From Corallococcus sp. NCRR (lineage in GTDB: Bacteria > Myxococcota > Myxococcia > Myxococcales > Myxococcaceae), in NCBI RefSeq assembly GCF_026965535.1, contig NZ_CP114039.1:6696001-6760000 (forward strand): a stretch of DNA of 64,000 bases, read 5' to 3'. Position numbers and translations under genes: made by a program. Positions 15,464-26,372 of the stretch are shown piece by piece. Each line of letters starts with the position of its first letter. Position 1 is the stretch's first letter. Under the pieces are notes generated by a model. The model did not search any database. It was given only the letters and a program-made list of their open reading frames with translations, and was not told where the DNA came from.

Positions 15464-15802
15464 ATGACCTCTCCCATTGATCGCCGCGCTTTTCCTCGCA
15501 TCCACGCGCCCCTCTACTCGCGCCCCGCGCGCATGAAGGTGGGCGACAAGAAGCAGGTGCTCGACGTCAGCCTCGGGGGCGCGCGCATCTACTCGGATGA
15601 GCCGCAGGACGTGGGCTCGCGCCTGGATCTGGAGCTGTTCCTTCCGGACGGTAGCTCGCTGGAATGTACGGCGCGCATCGTCTGGGCCATCAAGTTACCC
15701 AAGGACGCCGTGGCCCGCTTCGAGGTGGGCCTGTCCTTCCTCGACGTGCCAGAGCCCGTCCTGGCACGTCTGAAGACCGTGCTCGTCTCCGACGAGGGCT
15801 GA
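15464..15802 (+). CDS. PilZ domain protein
   Basis: This 112-aa protein is a single PilZ domain, the commonest receptor for cyclic di-GMP. The binding motifs are visible: DRRAFPRI (RxxxR) near residue 6 and DVSLGGARI (D/NxSxxG) near residue 34. Single-domain PilZ proteins usually work by contacting another protein when c-di-GMP is bound. I chose the ATG at 15464; a GTG at 15452 in frame is possible. It lies about 115 bp after the heme-oxygenase-like gene. The diguanylate cyclase at 49959 shows that c-di-GMP signalling exists in this genome. Confidence 0.88.
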   Translation: MTSPIDRRAFPRIHAPLYSRPARMKVGDKKQVLDVSLGGARIYSDEPQDVGSRLDLELFLPDGSSLECTARIVWAIKLPKDAVARFEVGLSFLDVPEPVLARLKTVLVSDEG

Positions 15803-15811
15803 GAGCCCGCG

Positions 15812-16771
<960 letters not shown>

Positions 16772-16805
16772 GCCCCGGTCCTTTCCGTGAGGCCGGGGCG
16801 TCGTC

Positions 16806-19010
16806 CTACCCCGGCGTGAACCACACCACCGACAGCGGGGGCAGGGTGAGCGTCGCGGAGGCGGGCTGCCCGTCCCATCCCGTTGGCTCCGTGTGCACCT
16901 GGCCCCGGTTGCCCATGCCGCTGCCGCCGTACTCCCCGGCGTCGGTGTTGACGAGCTCCACATAACGGCCGTGGAGCGGGAAGCCCACGCGATAATCCTC
17001 GCGGGGCACCGGCGACATGTTGGCCACGCACACCACGTGACGGCCGGGCGTGCGCGAGCGGCGCACGAAGGCCAGCACGTTCGCCGCGGACGCGTCCGGC
17101 TGCAGCCACTGGAAGCCCACGGGCTCGCTGTCCGAGTCGTACAGCGCGGGCACGTCGCGATAGACGCGGTTCAAATCGCCCACCAGCTTCTGGATGCCCT
17201 TGTGGCCCGGATCATTGAGCAGGTGCCAGTCCAGGCTCTTGTCGTGGTTCCACTCCGACGGCTGGCCGAACTCGCCGCCCATGAAGAGCAGCTTCTTGCC
17301 AGGGTGGGCCCACATCCACGCGAACAGCGCGCGCAGGTTGGCGCGCTTCTGCCACGCGTCGCCCGGCATGCGCCCGTAGAGGCTGCCCTTGCCGTGCACC
17401 ACCTCGTCGTGGCTCAAGGGCAGCATGAAGTGCTCGCTGAACGCGTACAGCAGGCCGAAGGTGAGCTGGTTGTGGTGGAACTGCCGGTAGACGGCGTCCT
17501 TGGAGAAGTACGACAGCGTGTCGTGCATCCAGCCCATGTTCCACTTGAAGTGGAAGCCCAGGCCGCCCTCGCTGACGGGCTGGGACACCTTGGGCCACGC
17601 GGTGGACTCCTCCGCGATGACCACGACGCCCGGGTGCTTGCGGCGGATGGTGTCGTTGAGCTCGCGCAGGAACTGGATCGCCTCTTCGTTCTCGCGGCCA
17701 CCCCAGCGGTTGGGGACCCACTCGCCGTGCTTCCGGCTGTAGTCCAGGTAGAGCATGGAGGCCACCGCGTCCACGCGCAGCCCGTCCACGTGGTACTCCT
17801 CCAGCCAGAAGAGCGCGTTGGCGATGAGGAAGTTGCGCACCTCGTTGCGGCCGAAGTTGAAGACGAGCGTTCCCCAGTCCGGCTGCGAGCCCTGGCGCGG
17901 GTCCGCATGCTCGTAGAGGGCCGTGCCGTCGAACTGGCCCAGCGCGTGGCTGTCACGCGGGAAGTGGCCCGGCACCCAGTCCACGATGATGCCGATGCCC
18001 TCCTGGTGCAGGTAGTCCACCAGGTAGCGGAAGTCGTCCGGGTGCCCGAAGCGCGAGGTGGGCGCGTAGTAGCCGCCGACCTGATAGCCCCAGGAGCCGC
18101 CGTAGGGGTGCTCCGACACGGGCAACAGCTCCACGTGCGTGAAGCCCAGCTCCTTCACGTAGCGCGACAGCTCCGGCGCCAGCTCACGGTAGGTCATGGG
18201 CCGGTCGCCGTCCTCCACCACGCGGCGCCAGCTGCCCAGGTGGACCTCGTAGACACTCCACGGGTGGTGGGCCGCGTCCACGTGCTTCCCGCGCGCCTCC
18301 AACCACGCGCTGTCGCCCCAGGAGTAGCGCTGCAGGTCATGCACCACGGACGCGGTGGCGGGCGGCGTCTCCGTGCGGAAGGCGAAGGGGTCCGCCTTGA
18401 GCAGCGCGCCGCCGCCGTGGCCGGGGCGGATCTCGAACTTATAGCGGGTGCCCTCGCCGACCTCCGGGATGAACAGCTCCCAGATGCCGGAGGACCCCAT
18501 GCGCCGCATGGCGTGCAGGCGGCCGTCCCAGCCGTTGAAGTCACCCACCACGGACACGCCCCGGGCGGTGGGCGCCCAGACCGCGAACGACGTGCCCTTC
18601 ACGCCGTTGTGGTGGATGAGGTGCGCGCCCATGCGCTCCCAGAGCCGCTCGTGGCGGCCCTCGCCGGCGAAGTACAGGTCCATCTCCCCGATGGTGGGCA
18701 GGAAGCTGTACGGGTCGCGCAGCGTGAAGACCTTCTTGCCCGGGTACTCCACCTCCAACAAGTAGCTGAAGGGCTCCGTGCGGCCGTTGATGCGCGCCTC
18801 GAAGACGCCGCCGGTGCGGTGCTGCATGGGTACCTTGCCGCCGAACTCCGGCAGCACGTGGATGGCCACGGCCTCCGGGCGGTAGGCGCGCACCACCACC
18901 GCGTCGCCGTCCGGGTGGACGCCCAACATGGAGTGGGGCTCCGGGTGGCTCAGCTCCACCACACGTTGCAGCTCCGCGTCCACCTGTGCTCTGTCCGCAG
19001 GCTTCCTCAC
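16806..19010 (-). CDS. glgB: 1,4-alpha-glucan branching enzyme
   Basis: This enzyme cuts alpha-1,4-glucan chains and rejoins them as alpha-1,6 branches. With 734 aa it has the full-length form: an N-terminal CBM48-like module, a second CBM48 (about 110-200), the GH13 barrel and a C-terminal beta domain. The nucleophile Asp is in GLRVDAVASMLYLDY, the acid Glu in VVVIAEESTAWP and the transition-state Asp in PLSHDEVVHGKGSL. It is the last of four genes; its ATG overlaps the mak stop by 4 bp. Within the operon it branches the linear glucan made by GlgE. Confidence 0.96.
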   Translation of the reverse strand: MRKPADRAQVDAELQRVVELSHPEPHSMLGVHPDGDAVVVRAYRPEAVAIHVLPEFGGKVPMQHRTGGVFEARINGRTEPFSYLLEVEYPGKKVFTLRDPYSFLPTIGEMDLYFAGEGRHERLWERMGAHLIHHNGVKGTSFAVWAPTARGVSVVGDFNGWDGRLHAMRRMGSSGIWELFIPEVGEGTRYKFEIRPGHGGGALLKADPFAFRTETPPATASVVHDLQRYSWGDSAWLEARGKHVDAAHHPWSVYEVHLGSWRRVVEDGDRPMTYRELAPELSRYVKELGFTHVELLPVSEHPYGGSWGYQVGGYYAPTSRFGHPDDFRYLVDYLHQEGIGIIVDWVPGHFPRDSHALGQFDGTALYEHADPRQGSQPDWGTLVFNFGRNEVRNFLIANALFWLEEYHVDGLRVDAVASMLYLDYSRKHGEWVPNRWGGRENEEAIQFLRELNDTIRRKHPGVVVIAEESTAWPKVSQPVSEGGLGFHFKWNMGWMHDTLSYFSKDAVYRQFHHNQLTFGLLYAFSEHFMLPLSHDEVVHGKGSLYGRMPGDAWQKRANLRALFAWMWAHPGKKLLFMGGEFGQPSEWNHDKSLDWHLLNDPGHKGIQKLVGDLNRVYRDVPALYDSDSEPVGFQWLQPDASAANVLAFVRRSRTPGRHVVCVANMSPVPREDYRVGFPLHGRYVELVNTDAGEYGGSGMGNRGQVHTEPTGWDGQPASATLTLPPLSVVWFTPG

Positions 19011-20341
19011 TGGGCATCCTCCATCCGCAACAGGGCCTCGACGGGGATGCGCACCCAGTCCGGCCGGTTGGCGAGTTCGTAGCGCACTTCGTACAACAGC
19101 TTTTCCAGTTCGAAGGCGCGCAACATCACGTTGAAGGCCTCATCGCTGTCGGGCAGGAAGGCCGCGCCGCGCGTCGCCTGGCGGTAGCCCTCCAGGAACG
19201 CGTCGCGGGTGGGGCCCACGCGCCCGCGCGGCTGGCCGCCCTCCAGCGCCACGGTGGCCTCCGCGTAGTCGAACGAGCGGATCATCCCCGCCACGTCGCG
19301 CAGCGCGCTGTACTTCTCCCGGCGCGCGGTGAACGAGCGGGACGGCTCGCCCTCGAAGTCGAAGAACAGCCACTGGTTGTCCGAACGCAGCACCTGGCCC
19401 AGGTGCAGGTCACCGTGGATGCGGATCTTCTGGCCGGAGGGCGCCACCTGCGCCAGCCGCTTCGCGTACGCGATGAGCCCGTCGCGCTTGGACTCCAGGT
19501 CCGCGTGCAGCCGCCCGGCGTCCGCCAGCGTCACGCCCAGCTCGCCCACGATGGACGCGCTCCAGCGCTGCAGGTCCTCCTGGAGCAGCGGCTCCGGGGA
19601 GAACGCCAGGTCGTCCGGCCCCGCGGAGGCGAACGCCTTGTGCAATTCGCCCAGCCGCGCGCCCAGCTCGCGCATGTCCCCGAGGAAGCGCTCGGAGAGC
19701 GCCTTCTCCTGGCGCAGCCGCTCCAGCGTGTACTTCCAGCCGTCCACGGCGTCCGGCACGAAGCGGTGCGCCACCGCGAGCGTCGCGCCGGCGGGGCCCT
19801 CCAGGTTCAGCGCGCCCACCAGCTGCGGCGTCGCGCGGAAGTCCGTCTTCGTGGCGAGGAAGCGGCCCACCTCGTATTCGGGGTTCACGCCGGCCTCCAG
19901 CTTGCGGATGATCTTGACGATGACCCGCTCGCCCAGCACCAGCGAGGTGTTGCTCTGCTCCACGTTGAGCCGGCGCACGGTGAGCGGCTCCGGCAGCGCC
20001 ACGCCGCTGTCCGTGGAGGCGATCCATTCACCCACCACGCGGCCGGAGCCGGAGGCCACCTGCTTGCCCTCGCGCGCCAGGTTGAAGACGGCGCGCACGC
20101 AGTCGTCGTCCTCCAGCGCGCTGACCAGGCCCTCCGGCGTCTGCCGGGCCTGGAGCTGGTAGCGCTCCGGGTTCCCCAACTCGTAGACGACCTCGATGAT
20201 GGCCAGGGTGAAGGAGCAGGTGCCCAGCTCCATGGTCACGTGGTCCACCACGCTGACGCTCTTGATGGGCCAGGCCTTGCCCGCGAACCAACGTTGGGCC
20301 TTGAGGAAGTCGGGCAGCTTGGTCAGGTCCAGGGGGGTCAC
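19007..20341 (-). CDS. mak: Maltokinase
   Basis: This 444-aa kinase should phosphorylate maltose at C1 with ATP, giving the maltose-1-phosphate used by GlgE. It has the aminoglycoside-phosphotransferase-like fold: the catalytic loop is RIHGDLHLGQVLR and the metal-binding motif is LFFDFEGEPSRSF. The N-terminus LPDFLKAQRWFAGKAWPIKS is the maltokinase cap domain, in which the RWFAGK motif is characteristic. The gene lies between treS (6 bp away) and glgB (4-bp overlap), exactly the partners expected. The length matches free-standing Mak rather than a TreS-Mak fusion. Confidence 0.93.
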   Translation of the reverse strand: MTPLDLTKLPDFLKAQRWFAGKAWPIKSVSVVDHVTMELGTCSFTLAIIEVVYELGNPERYQLQARQTPEGLVSALEDDDCVRAVFNLAREGKQVASGSGRVVGEWIASTDSGVALPEPLTVRRLNVEQSNTSLVLGERVIVKIIRKLEAGVNPEYEVGRFLATKTDFRATPQLVGALNLEGPAGATLAVAHRFVPDAVDGWKYTLERLRQEKALSERFLGDMRELGARLGELHKAFASAGPDDLAFSPEPLLQEDLQRWSASIVGELGVTLADAGRLHADLESKRDGLIAYAKRLAQVAPSGQKIRIHGDLHLGQVLRSDNQWLFFDFEGEPSRSFTARREKYSALRDVAGMIRSFDYAEATVALEGGQPRGRVGPTRDAFLEGYRQATRGAAFLPDSDEAFNVMLRAFELEKLLYEVRYELANRPDWVRIPVEALLRMEDAQ

Positions 20342-20347
20342 TCGGGT

Positions 20348-22014
<1,667 letters not shown>

Positions 22015-22018
<4 letters not shown>

Positions 22019-24009
22019 TCGAAGTAGTCGAACGCGTGTTCGGTGCGGCGGTAGCGGTACACGGCCCAGATGGCCGCGGGCTGTTCGGGCGTCAGGCGCA
22101 CCTGCACGTCCGGGCCCTGCCAGAGCGAGCGCTGATCAGCCATCAGCTCCTGCACCTGATACGTCTCCTCCGCGCTGACGCCCAGCCATTCCATGGGCAC
22201 GCGGAGCAATGCTTCCTGGGGCGCGTACGGATCCAGGCTCACCGCCACCAGCACCGTGCTGAGGCCGTCCGGTGAGCGCTTGCCGTAGAAGAGGACGCGG
22301 TCGTTGTCGGACTCGAAGAAGCGCAGCGCCTGGTAGTGCTGGAGCGCGGGGTGCGCCTTGCGGACGGCGTTGAGCTTCGCAATCCACCCGGAGATGTTTC
22401 CCGGCCGGTCCCAGTCCCAGGCGACCAGCTGGTACTTCTCCGAGTCCAGGTACTCCTCCTTGCCCGGCACGGGGCGGCCCTCGCACAGCTCGTAGCCGGA
22501 GTACATGCCCCACACGGACGAAAGCGTGGCGGCCAGCGCCACGCGCAGGCGGAAGGCGCCGGGGCCCGCGTTCTGGAGGTTCTCCGGGAGGATGTCCGGC
22601 GTGTTGGGCCAGAGGTTGCCGCGGAAGTAGTCCGCCACGGGCGGCTGGGTGATCTCCTCCAGGTACGTGCGCAGCTCGTCCTTGAAGAGGCGCCAGGTGA
22701 AGTACGTGTACGACTGGGTGAAGCCCACCTTGGCCAGGGCCTTCATCACCTTCGGGCGGGTGAAGGCCTCCGACAGGAAGAGCACGTCCGGGTGCAGGTC
22801 CTGCACCTCTCGGATGAGCCAGTGCCAGAACCGCATGGGCTTGGTGTGCGGGTTGTCCACGCGGAAGGTCCGCACGCCGTTGTCCACCCAGTGCAGGACG
22901 ACGGACTTGAGCTCCTTCCAGAGGGCGTCCCGCGCGGGGCCCATCCAGTCGAAGTTGACGATGTCCTCGTAGCGCTTGGGCGGGTTCTCCGCCGTCTTGA
23001 TGGTGCCGTCCGGGCGGTGCTGGAACCACTCCGGATGCTCCTTCACGTACGGGTGGTCCGGCGAGCACTGGAAGGCCAGGTCCAGCGCCACCTCGATGCC
23101 GTGCGCCTTCGCTGCGTCCACGAACGCGCGGAAGTCCTGCAGCGTGCCCAGCTCCGGGTGCACGGCCTTGTGGCCGCCCTCCGCGGCGCCAATGGCCCAC
23201 GGGCTGCCCACGTCGCCGGGCTCCGCGCGCAGGCTGTTGTTCTTGCCCTTGCGAGCGGTGCGCCCGATGGGGTGGATGGGCGGCAGGTAGACGGTGTCGA
23301 AGCCGAGCTTCTGGATGTACGGCAGCCAGGCCTGCGCGTCCTTGAAGGTGCCGTGCGTCTTGCCGTCGCGCTTCGCGGAGCGGGGGAAGAATTCGTACCA
23401 GGCGGCGTTGCGCGCCTTCTCCCGGTCCACGAACACCTCCAGCACCTTGTCGTACCTGCTGGCGAGCGTGCGGTCCGGGTGCCGTGACGCGGCGTCCGCC
23501 AGCTCGGAGGACAGCGCGACGAGGAGGTGGTCCGGCGTGGGCGGCGTGCGCAGGCGGGCCCCTGCCTCGGCGAGCAGCCGGTGGTCCTCCGCGGCCTTGC
23601 CCTTCGCGCGCGCGGCGGCGCCTTCCAGCAGGGCGGCGCCCTCCAGCAGCTCACTCTTCACGTCGCGGCCGGCGTCCACCTTGCGCTTCAGCTCGTGCGC
23701 CCAGGTGCGGAAGAGATCCGGCCAGGCTTCAATCGTGAATTCGTAGCGGCCGTTGTTCGCGAGCGGGATGACGCCTTCCCACGCGTCGTTGTTCTTGAAG
23801 GCGAGAGGGACCTCCGCCCAGTCCGTCTTCTGGGTGGCGGGGGTGACCTGGCGCCAGCGGGCGACGGCCACGAGCACGTCGTGGCCCTCCTTGAAGATGT
23901 CCGCCCGGACGGTGAGGGTCTCCCCAGCGACGCGCTTGATGGCGTAGCGCCCCGCGTCCAGCTCCGGCTGGACGTTCTCGATGAACACGCTTCCGAGTCG
24001 TTCGGTCAT
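22015..24009 (-). CDS. glgE: Alpha-1,4-glucan:maltose-1-phosphate maltosyltransferase
   Basis: GlgE transfers maltose from maltose-1-phosphate to the end of an alpha-1,4-glucan. The 664-aa length matches GH13_3 enzymes. An N-terminal beta domain begins [20 protein letters not shown], followed by a helical insert and the barrel. The catalytic Asp is in [15 protein letters not shown] and the acid Glu in [33 protein letters not shown] is the characteristic late loop. I chose the ATG at 24009 because family proteins start at this point; an in-frame codon at 24060 would add 17 unlike residues. It is the first gene of the glgE-treS-mak-glgB operon. Confidence 0.95.
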
Positions 24010-24220
24010 ATCGGCTGGCGGCCCCTTATAGGACTCTGAGTCAGTGGCTCCAGGCGGCAATGCGCGGGTGTTGTTGATTGAAGATGGCTGCTGCCTGGTC
24101 GCGTTGGCCTGTCAACGTTAGGAACGGAGGGAGCGGTCGCCCACCCCGAGGGGCTGGGTGGACGGGCTCCGATGGTTGAAGCTGGGATCCGCCCCTCCGG
24201 TTGCGGTATCCGGGACGAAC

Positions 24221-24826
24221 ATGGCGCCCAACGACTCCGCTGCCCAGCAAGCGAGTGACCTGTCGGCCGACCGCGACCTGCTGAAGCAGGTAGCGCTCGG
24301 CAGTGCGGCGGCCATGCGGGATGTCTACGCGCGGTGCTCCGCGCGGGCGTTCGCCATCGGGGTGCGGCTTCTGCCCACGCGCGCGGACGCGGAGGAGGTG
24401 CTGCAGGAGACCTTCCTGGAGGTCTGGCGGCGCGCGCGCGAGTTCGACCCGGAGCGCGGCGGACTGGAGACGTGGGTCACGACCATCGCGCGCACGCGGG
24501 CCATCGACCGGCTGCGTTCGCTGGGCACGGTGTCGCGGATGGTGGAGGGGGTGGCGCAGCAGCCTCCGCCGGTGAGCGCGACGCCGCCGTCACCGGATGA
24601 CGCCGCGGGCGCGGCGCAGGACCAGGCGCGGGTGCGGGCGGCGATGGCGCAGTTGCCGCCGGAGCAGCGGGAGGTGGTGCTGCTCGGGTACTTCGACGGG
24701 CTGTCCCAGAGTGAGATCGCCAAGAAGACGGGCCAGCCGCTGGGGACGGTGAAGACGCGTGCGCGGCTGGCGTTGGAGAAGCTGGCGGTGCTGCTGGATT
24801 CGCCTCCGGTGAGCGCGTCCGGCTGA
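24221..24826 (+). CDS. ECF-type RNA polymerase sigma factor
   Basis: The 201-aa protein has sigma region 2 (AEEVLQETFLEVWRRAREF and TWVTTIARTRAIDRLR) and region 4 (LPPEQREVVLLGYFDGLSQ then SEIAKKTGQPLGTVKTR), and lacks regions 1 and 3, as in extracytoplasmic-function sigma factors of the SigK/RpoE type. A Pro/Ala-rich linker joins the two. I chose the ATG at 24221, which has GGGACG upstream; an in-frame GTG at 24158 would add 21 residues. No anti-sigma gene of recognisable type follows, so its control is unclear; the next gene is a very basic protein. Confidence 0.9.
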   Translation: MAPNDSAAQQASDLSADRDLLKQVALGSAAAMRDVYARCSARAFAIGVRLLPTRADAEEVLQETFLEVWRRAREFDPERGGLETWVTTIARTRAIDRLRSLGTVSRMVEGVAQQPPPVSATPPSPDDAAGAAQDQARVRAAMAQLPPEQREVVLLGYFDGLSQSEIAKKTGQPLGTVKTRARLALEKLAVLLDSPPVSASG

Positions 24827-24954
24827 GTGCAGGACAGCAGCCCTGGTCCGCGGGGACGGGCGGTGGGGCAGGCCCCGGCCGCGTCCTCCTTGCCGCGACC
24901 CGGATGGACCCCAAACGTTGCGTCTGTTTGGAGAACCCGAGGGAGGGGGCGGAC

Positions 24955-25509
24955 ATGCGCAAGATGCGTGAGACGGGGTCAGCGTTGATGAACGCGCGGG
25001 AGATGCGGCTGGTGTTGGCCAGCGCGCCGCGCAACCTGATGGAGCTGTCCCGGCGCGAGCTGATGGGGATGGTGCGGCGCGCACGCGGCCTGGTGGACCA
25101 GTACGAGAAGCTGGCGCACCGGCTGCGCCGTGAAGCGATGCGCGTCCCCATGGGGAGCCGCGTGATGGGTGGGCGCATGGACACGCGGCGCAAGGCGGCC
25201 CTGTTCCGCAAGGCGCTGACGCGCTTCGAGTCGCAGCTGCGGCGGATGGAGATGTCGCCGGTGCGCAAGGCGAGGCCCGTGATGCGCAAGCGGCCGGCGG
25301 CGAGGAAGACGCTGAGGCCGGCGGCCCGCGCCACGCCGCGGCGCAAGAAGACGGTGGTGGCGAAGAAGTCGATGCGGCCCGCGGGCCATGCGCGCCGGGG
25401 CCCGGTGAAGGCGCGGACGCACAAGGCGCGGCGCATGCCGGCGATGAAGGCGCAGGCGCACCGGACCGTGAAGGGGCGGACGCCAGCGCGCCGGGCCGCG
25501 ACGCGGTAG
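24955..25509 (+). CDS. Very basic Arg/Lys-rich protein, unknown function
   Basis: The 184-aa protein has a helical N-terminal half (MNAREMRLVLASAPRNLMEL to about residue 85) and a C-terminal half made almost only of Arg, Lys, Ala, Pro, Met and Thr (for example RKTLRPAARATPRRKKTVVA). That tail resembles histone-H1-like and HU-extension tails, so binding to DNA or RNA is likely but inferred. GGAGGGGG lies 6 nt before the ATG. It follows the ECF sigma gene by 128 bp and is followed by two hairpins. I recognise no family. Confidence 0.65.
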   Translation: MRKMRETGSALMNAREMRLVLASAPRNLMELSRRELMGMVRRARGLVDQYEKLAHRLRREAMRVPMGSRVMGGRMDTRRKAALFRKALTRFESQLRRMEMSPVRKARPVMRKRPAARKTLRPAARATPRRKKTVVAKKSMRPAGHARRGPVKARTHKARRMPAMKAQAHRTVKGRTPARRAATR

Positions 25510-25539
25510 CGGATTCAGGGGGAGGGAAGCCGGGTCGCG

Positions 25540-25576
25540 TCCAGCTCGTGGCCTGGTGAGGGGGAGGGGAGCTGGA
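25540..25576 (+). repeat. 8-bp inverted repeat
   Basis: TCCAGCTC (25540-25547) and GAGCTGGA (25569-25576) are exact reverse complements with a purine-rich 21-nt spacer. It stands directly before the stronger hairpin at 25579-25605, so the two could fold in series at the end of the basic-protein transcript. Confidence 0.35.
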
Positions 25577-25578
25577 CT

Positions 25579-25605
25579 GTGTCCGCCCCGCTTGGGGGCG
25601 GACAC
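25579..25605 (+). terminator. 11-bp perfect hairpin after the basic-protein gene
   Basis: GTGTCCGCCCC (25579-25589) and GGGGCGGACAC (25595-25605) pair perfectly around a 5-nt loop (GCTTG). The hairpin lies 70 bp past the stop at 25509 and 27 bp before the next + strand ATG. No T-run follows, which is common in GC-rich genomes. I read it as a terminator, though a protein-binding dyad in the next gene's promoter is also possible. Confidence 0.5.
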
Positions 25606-25631
25606 GGTGGGGATTGGGTAGGTTCTCGCCC

Positions 25632-26372
25632 ATGCGCTCAGTCGACCGCGGGTTGCCACCCTTGAAGCAGGTCGCGACTCCCAGCCTCGCCCGGCTGCGA
25701 GAGATGGGCAGCGCGACGATTGCTCCGGCGGACCTGGACTCGCTGGGCGCTCCGAACGTCGAAGCGCCGGACGTGGAGGAGTATCTCAGGAAGTACGGCG
25801 CCCCTCCGGGCCCGGAGCGTGAGTGGTGGCTCGAGGCACACTGCGGCCTGGAGTTCCTCCTCTGCCTGGACCTCTACGACGGAAGCGTCAGGGTCATCGC
25901 CGAGGAGTCGGCGGAGTTCGAGCACGCCCTCGCGCATCTGCCCTTCGCGGTTGAAGCGCCCTTCCGAATGGTGCCTTCCGCGGAGGAGCGGCAGCGTCGC
26001 GCGGGCCATGGCGGCTGGGTGGTGTGCCGGGTCGACACGCATGGGAGCACGTTCGAGGTGGAGAGCTTCTCGCGTGAGCGCTCCGCACGCTGCTTCGCGA
26101 ACCTCCTGGAGGCGCGCGGACACAAGCAGGGGTATTTCGTCGAGCCACGCGGCGTAGCGCCTCCACTGCCGTCTGGCGCCCCGGGGCCGTACCCATGGGT
26201 CCTGCTGCGCCAGGACGAGAACGGCGTGCGCTACGAAATCGAGCGCGCACGCCGGCCTGAACGGCTGGAGTGGCTGGCGGAGCAGTACAACAAGGAGCCT
26301 CGCCACAAGCAGCACTGGTTCGTGGAGAGGCTGCCGCCTGTCACTCCGGCGGAGACATCAGCGGACCGGTGA
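25632..26372 (+). CDS. Hypothetical protein, 246 aa
   Basis: No family is recognised. The sequence is a normal soluble globular protein with an acidic, Trp-containing middle (EREWWLEAHCGLEFLLCLDL) and a segment VESFSRERSARCFANLLEA. It has no signal peptide or membrane helix. The ATG at 25632 follows the hairpin by 27 bp with no strong ribosome site. Its last 32 bp overlap the end of the convergent histidine kinase gene. Codon use matches its neighbours, which supports a real gene. Confidence 0.7.
   Translation: MRSVDRGLPPLKQVATPSLARLREMGSATIAPADLDSLGAPNVEAPDVEEYLRKYGAPPGPEREWWLEAHCGLEFLLCLDLYDGSVRVIAEESAEFEHALAHLPFAVEAPFRMVPSAEERQRRAGHGGWVVCRVDTHGSTFEVESFSRERSARCFANLLEARGHKQGYFVEPRGVAPPLPSGAPGPYPWVLLRQDENGVRYEIERARRPERLEWLAEQYNKEPRHKQHWFVERLPPVTPAETSADR

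Noticed and set aside
24110-24115. A perfect TTGACA on the - strand as the glgE promoter
   Set aside because: No acceptable -10 hexamer lies 16-18 bp downstream, so I cannot support it as a promoter.
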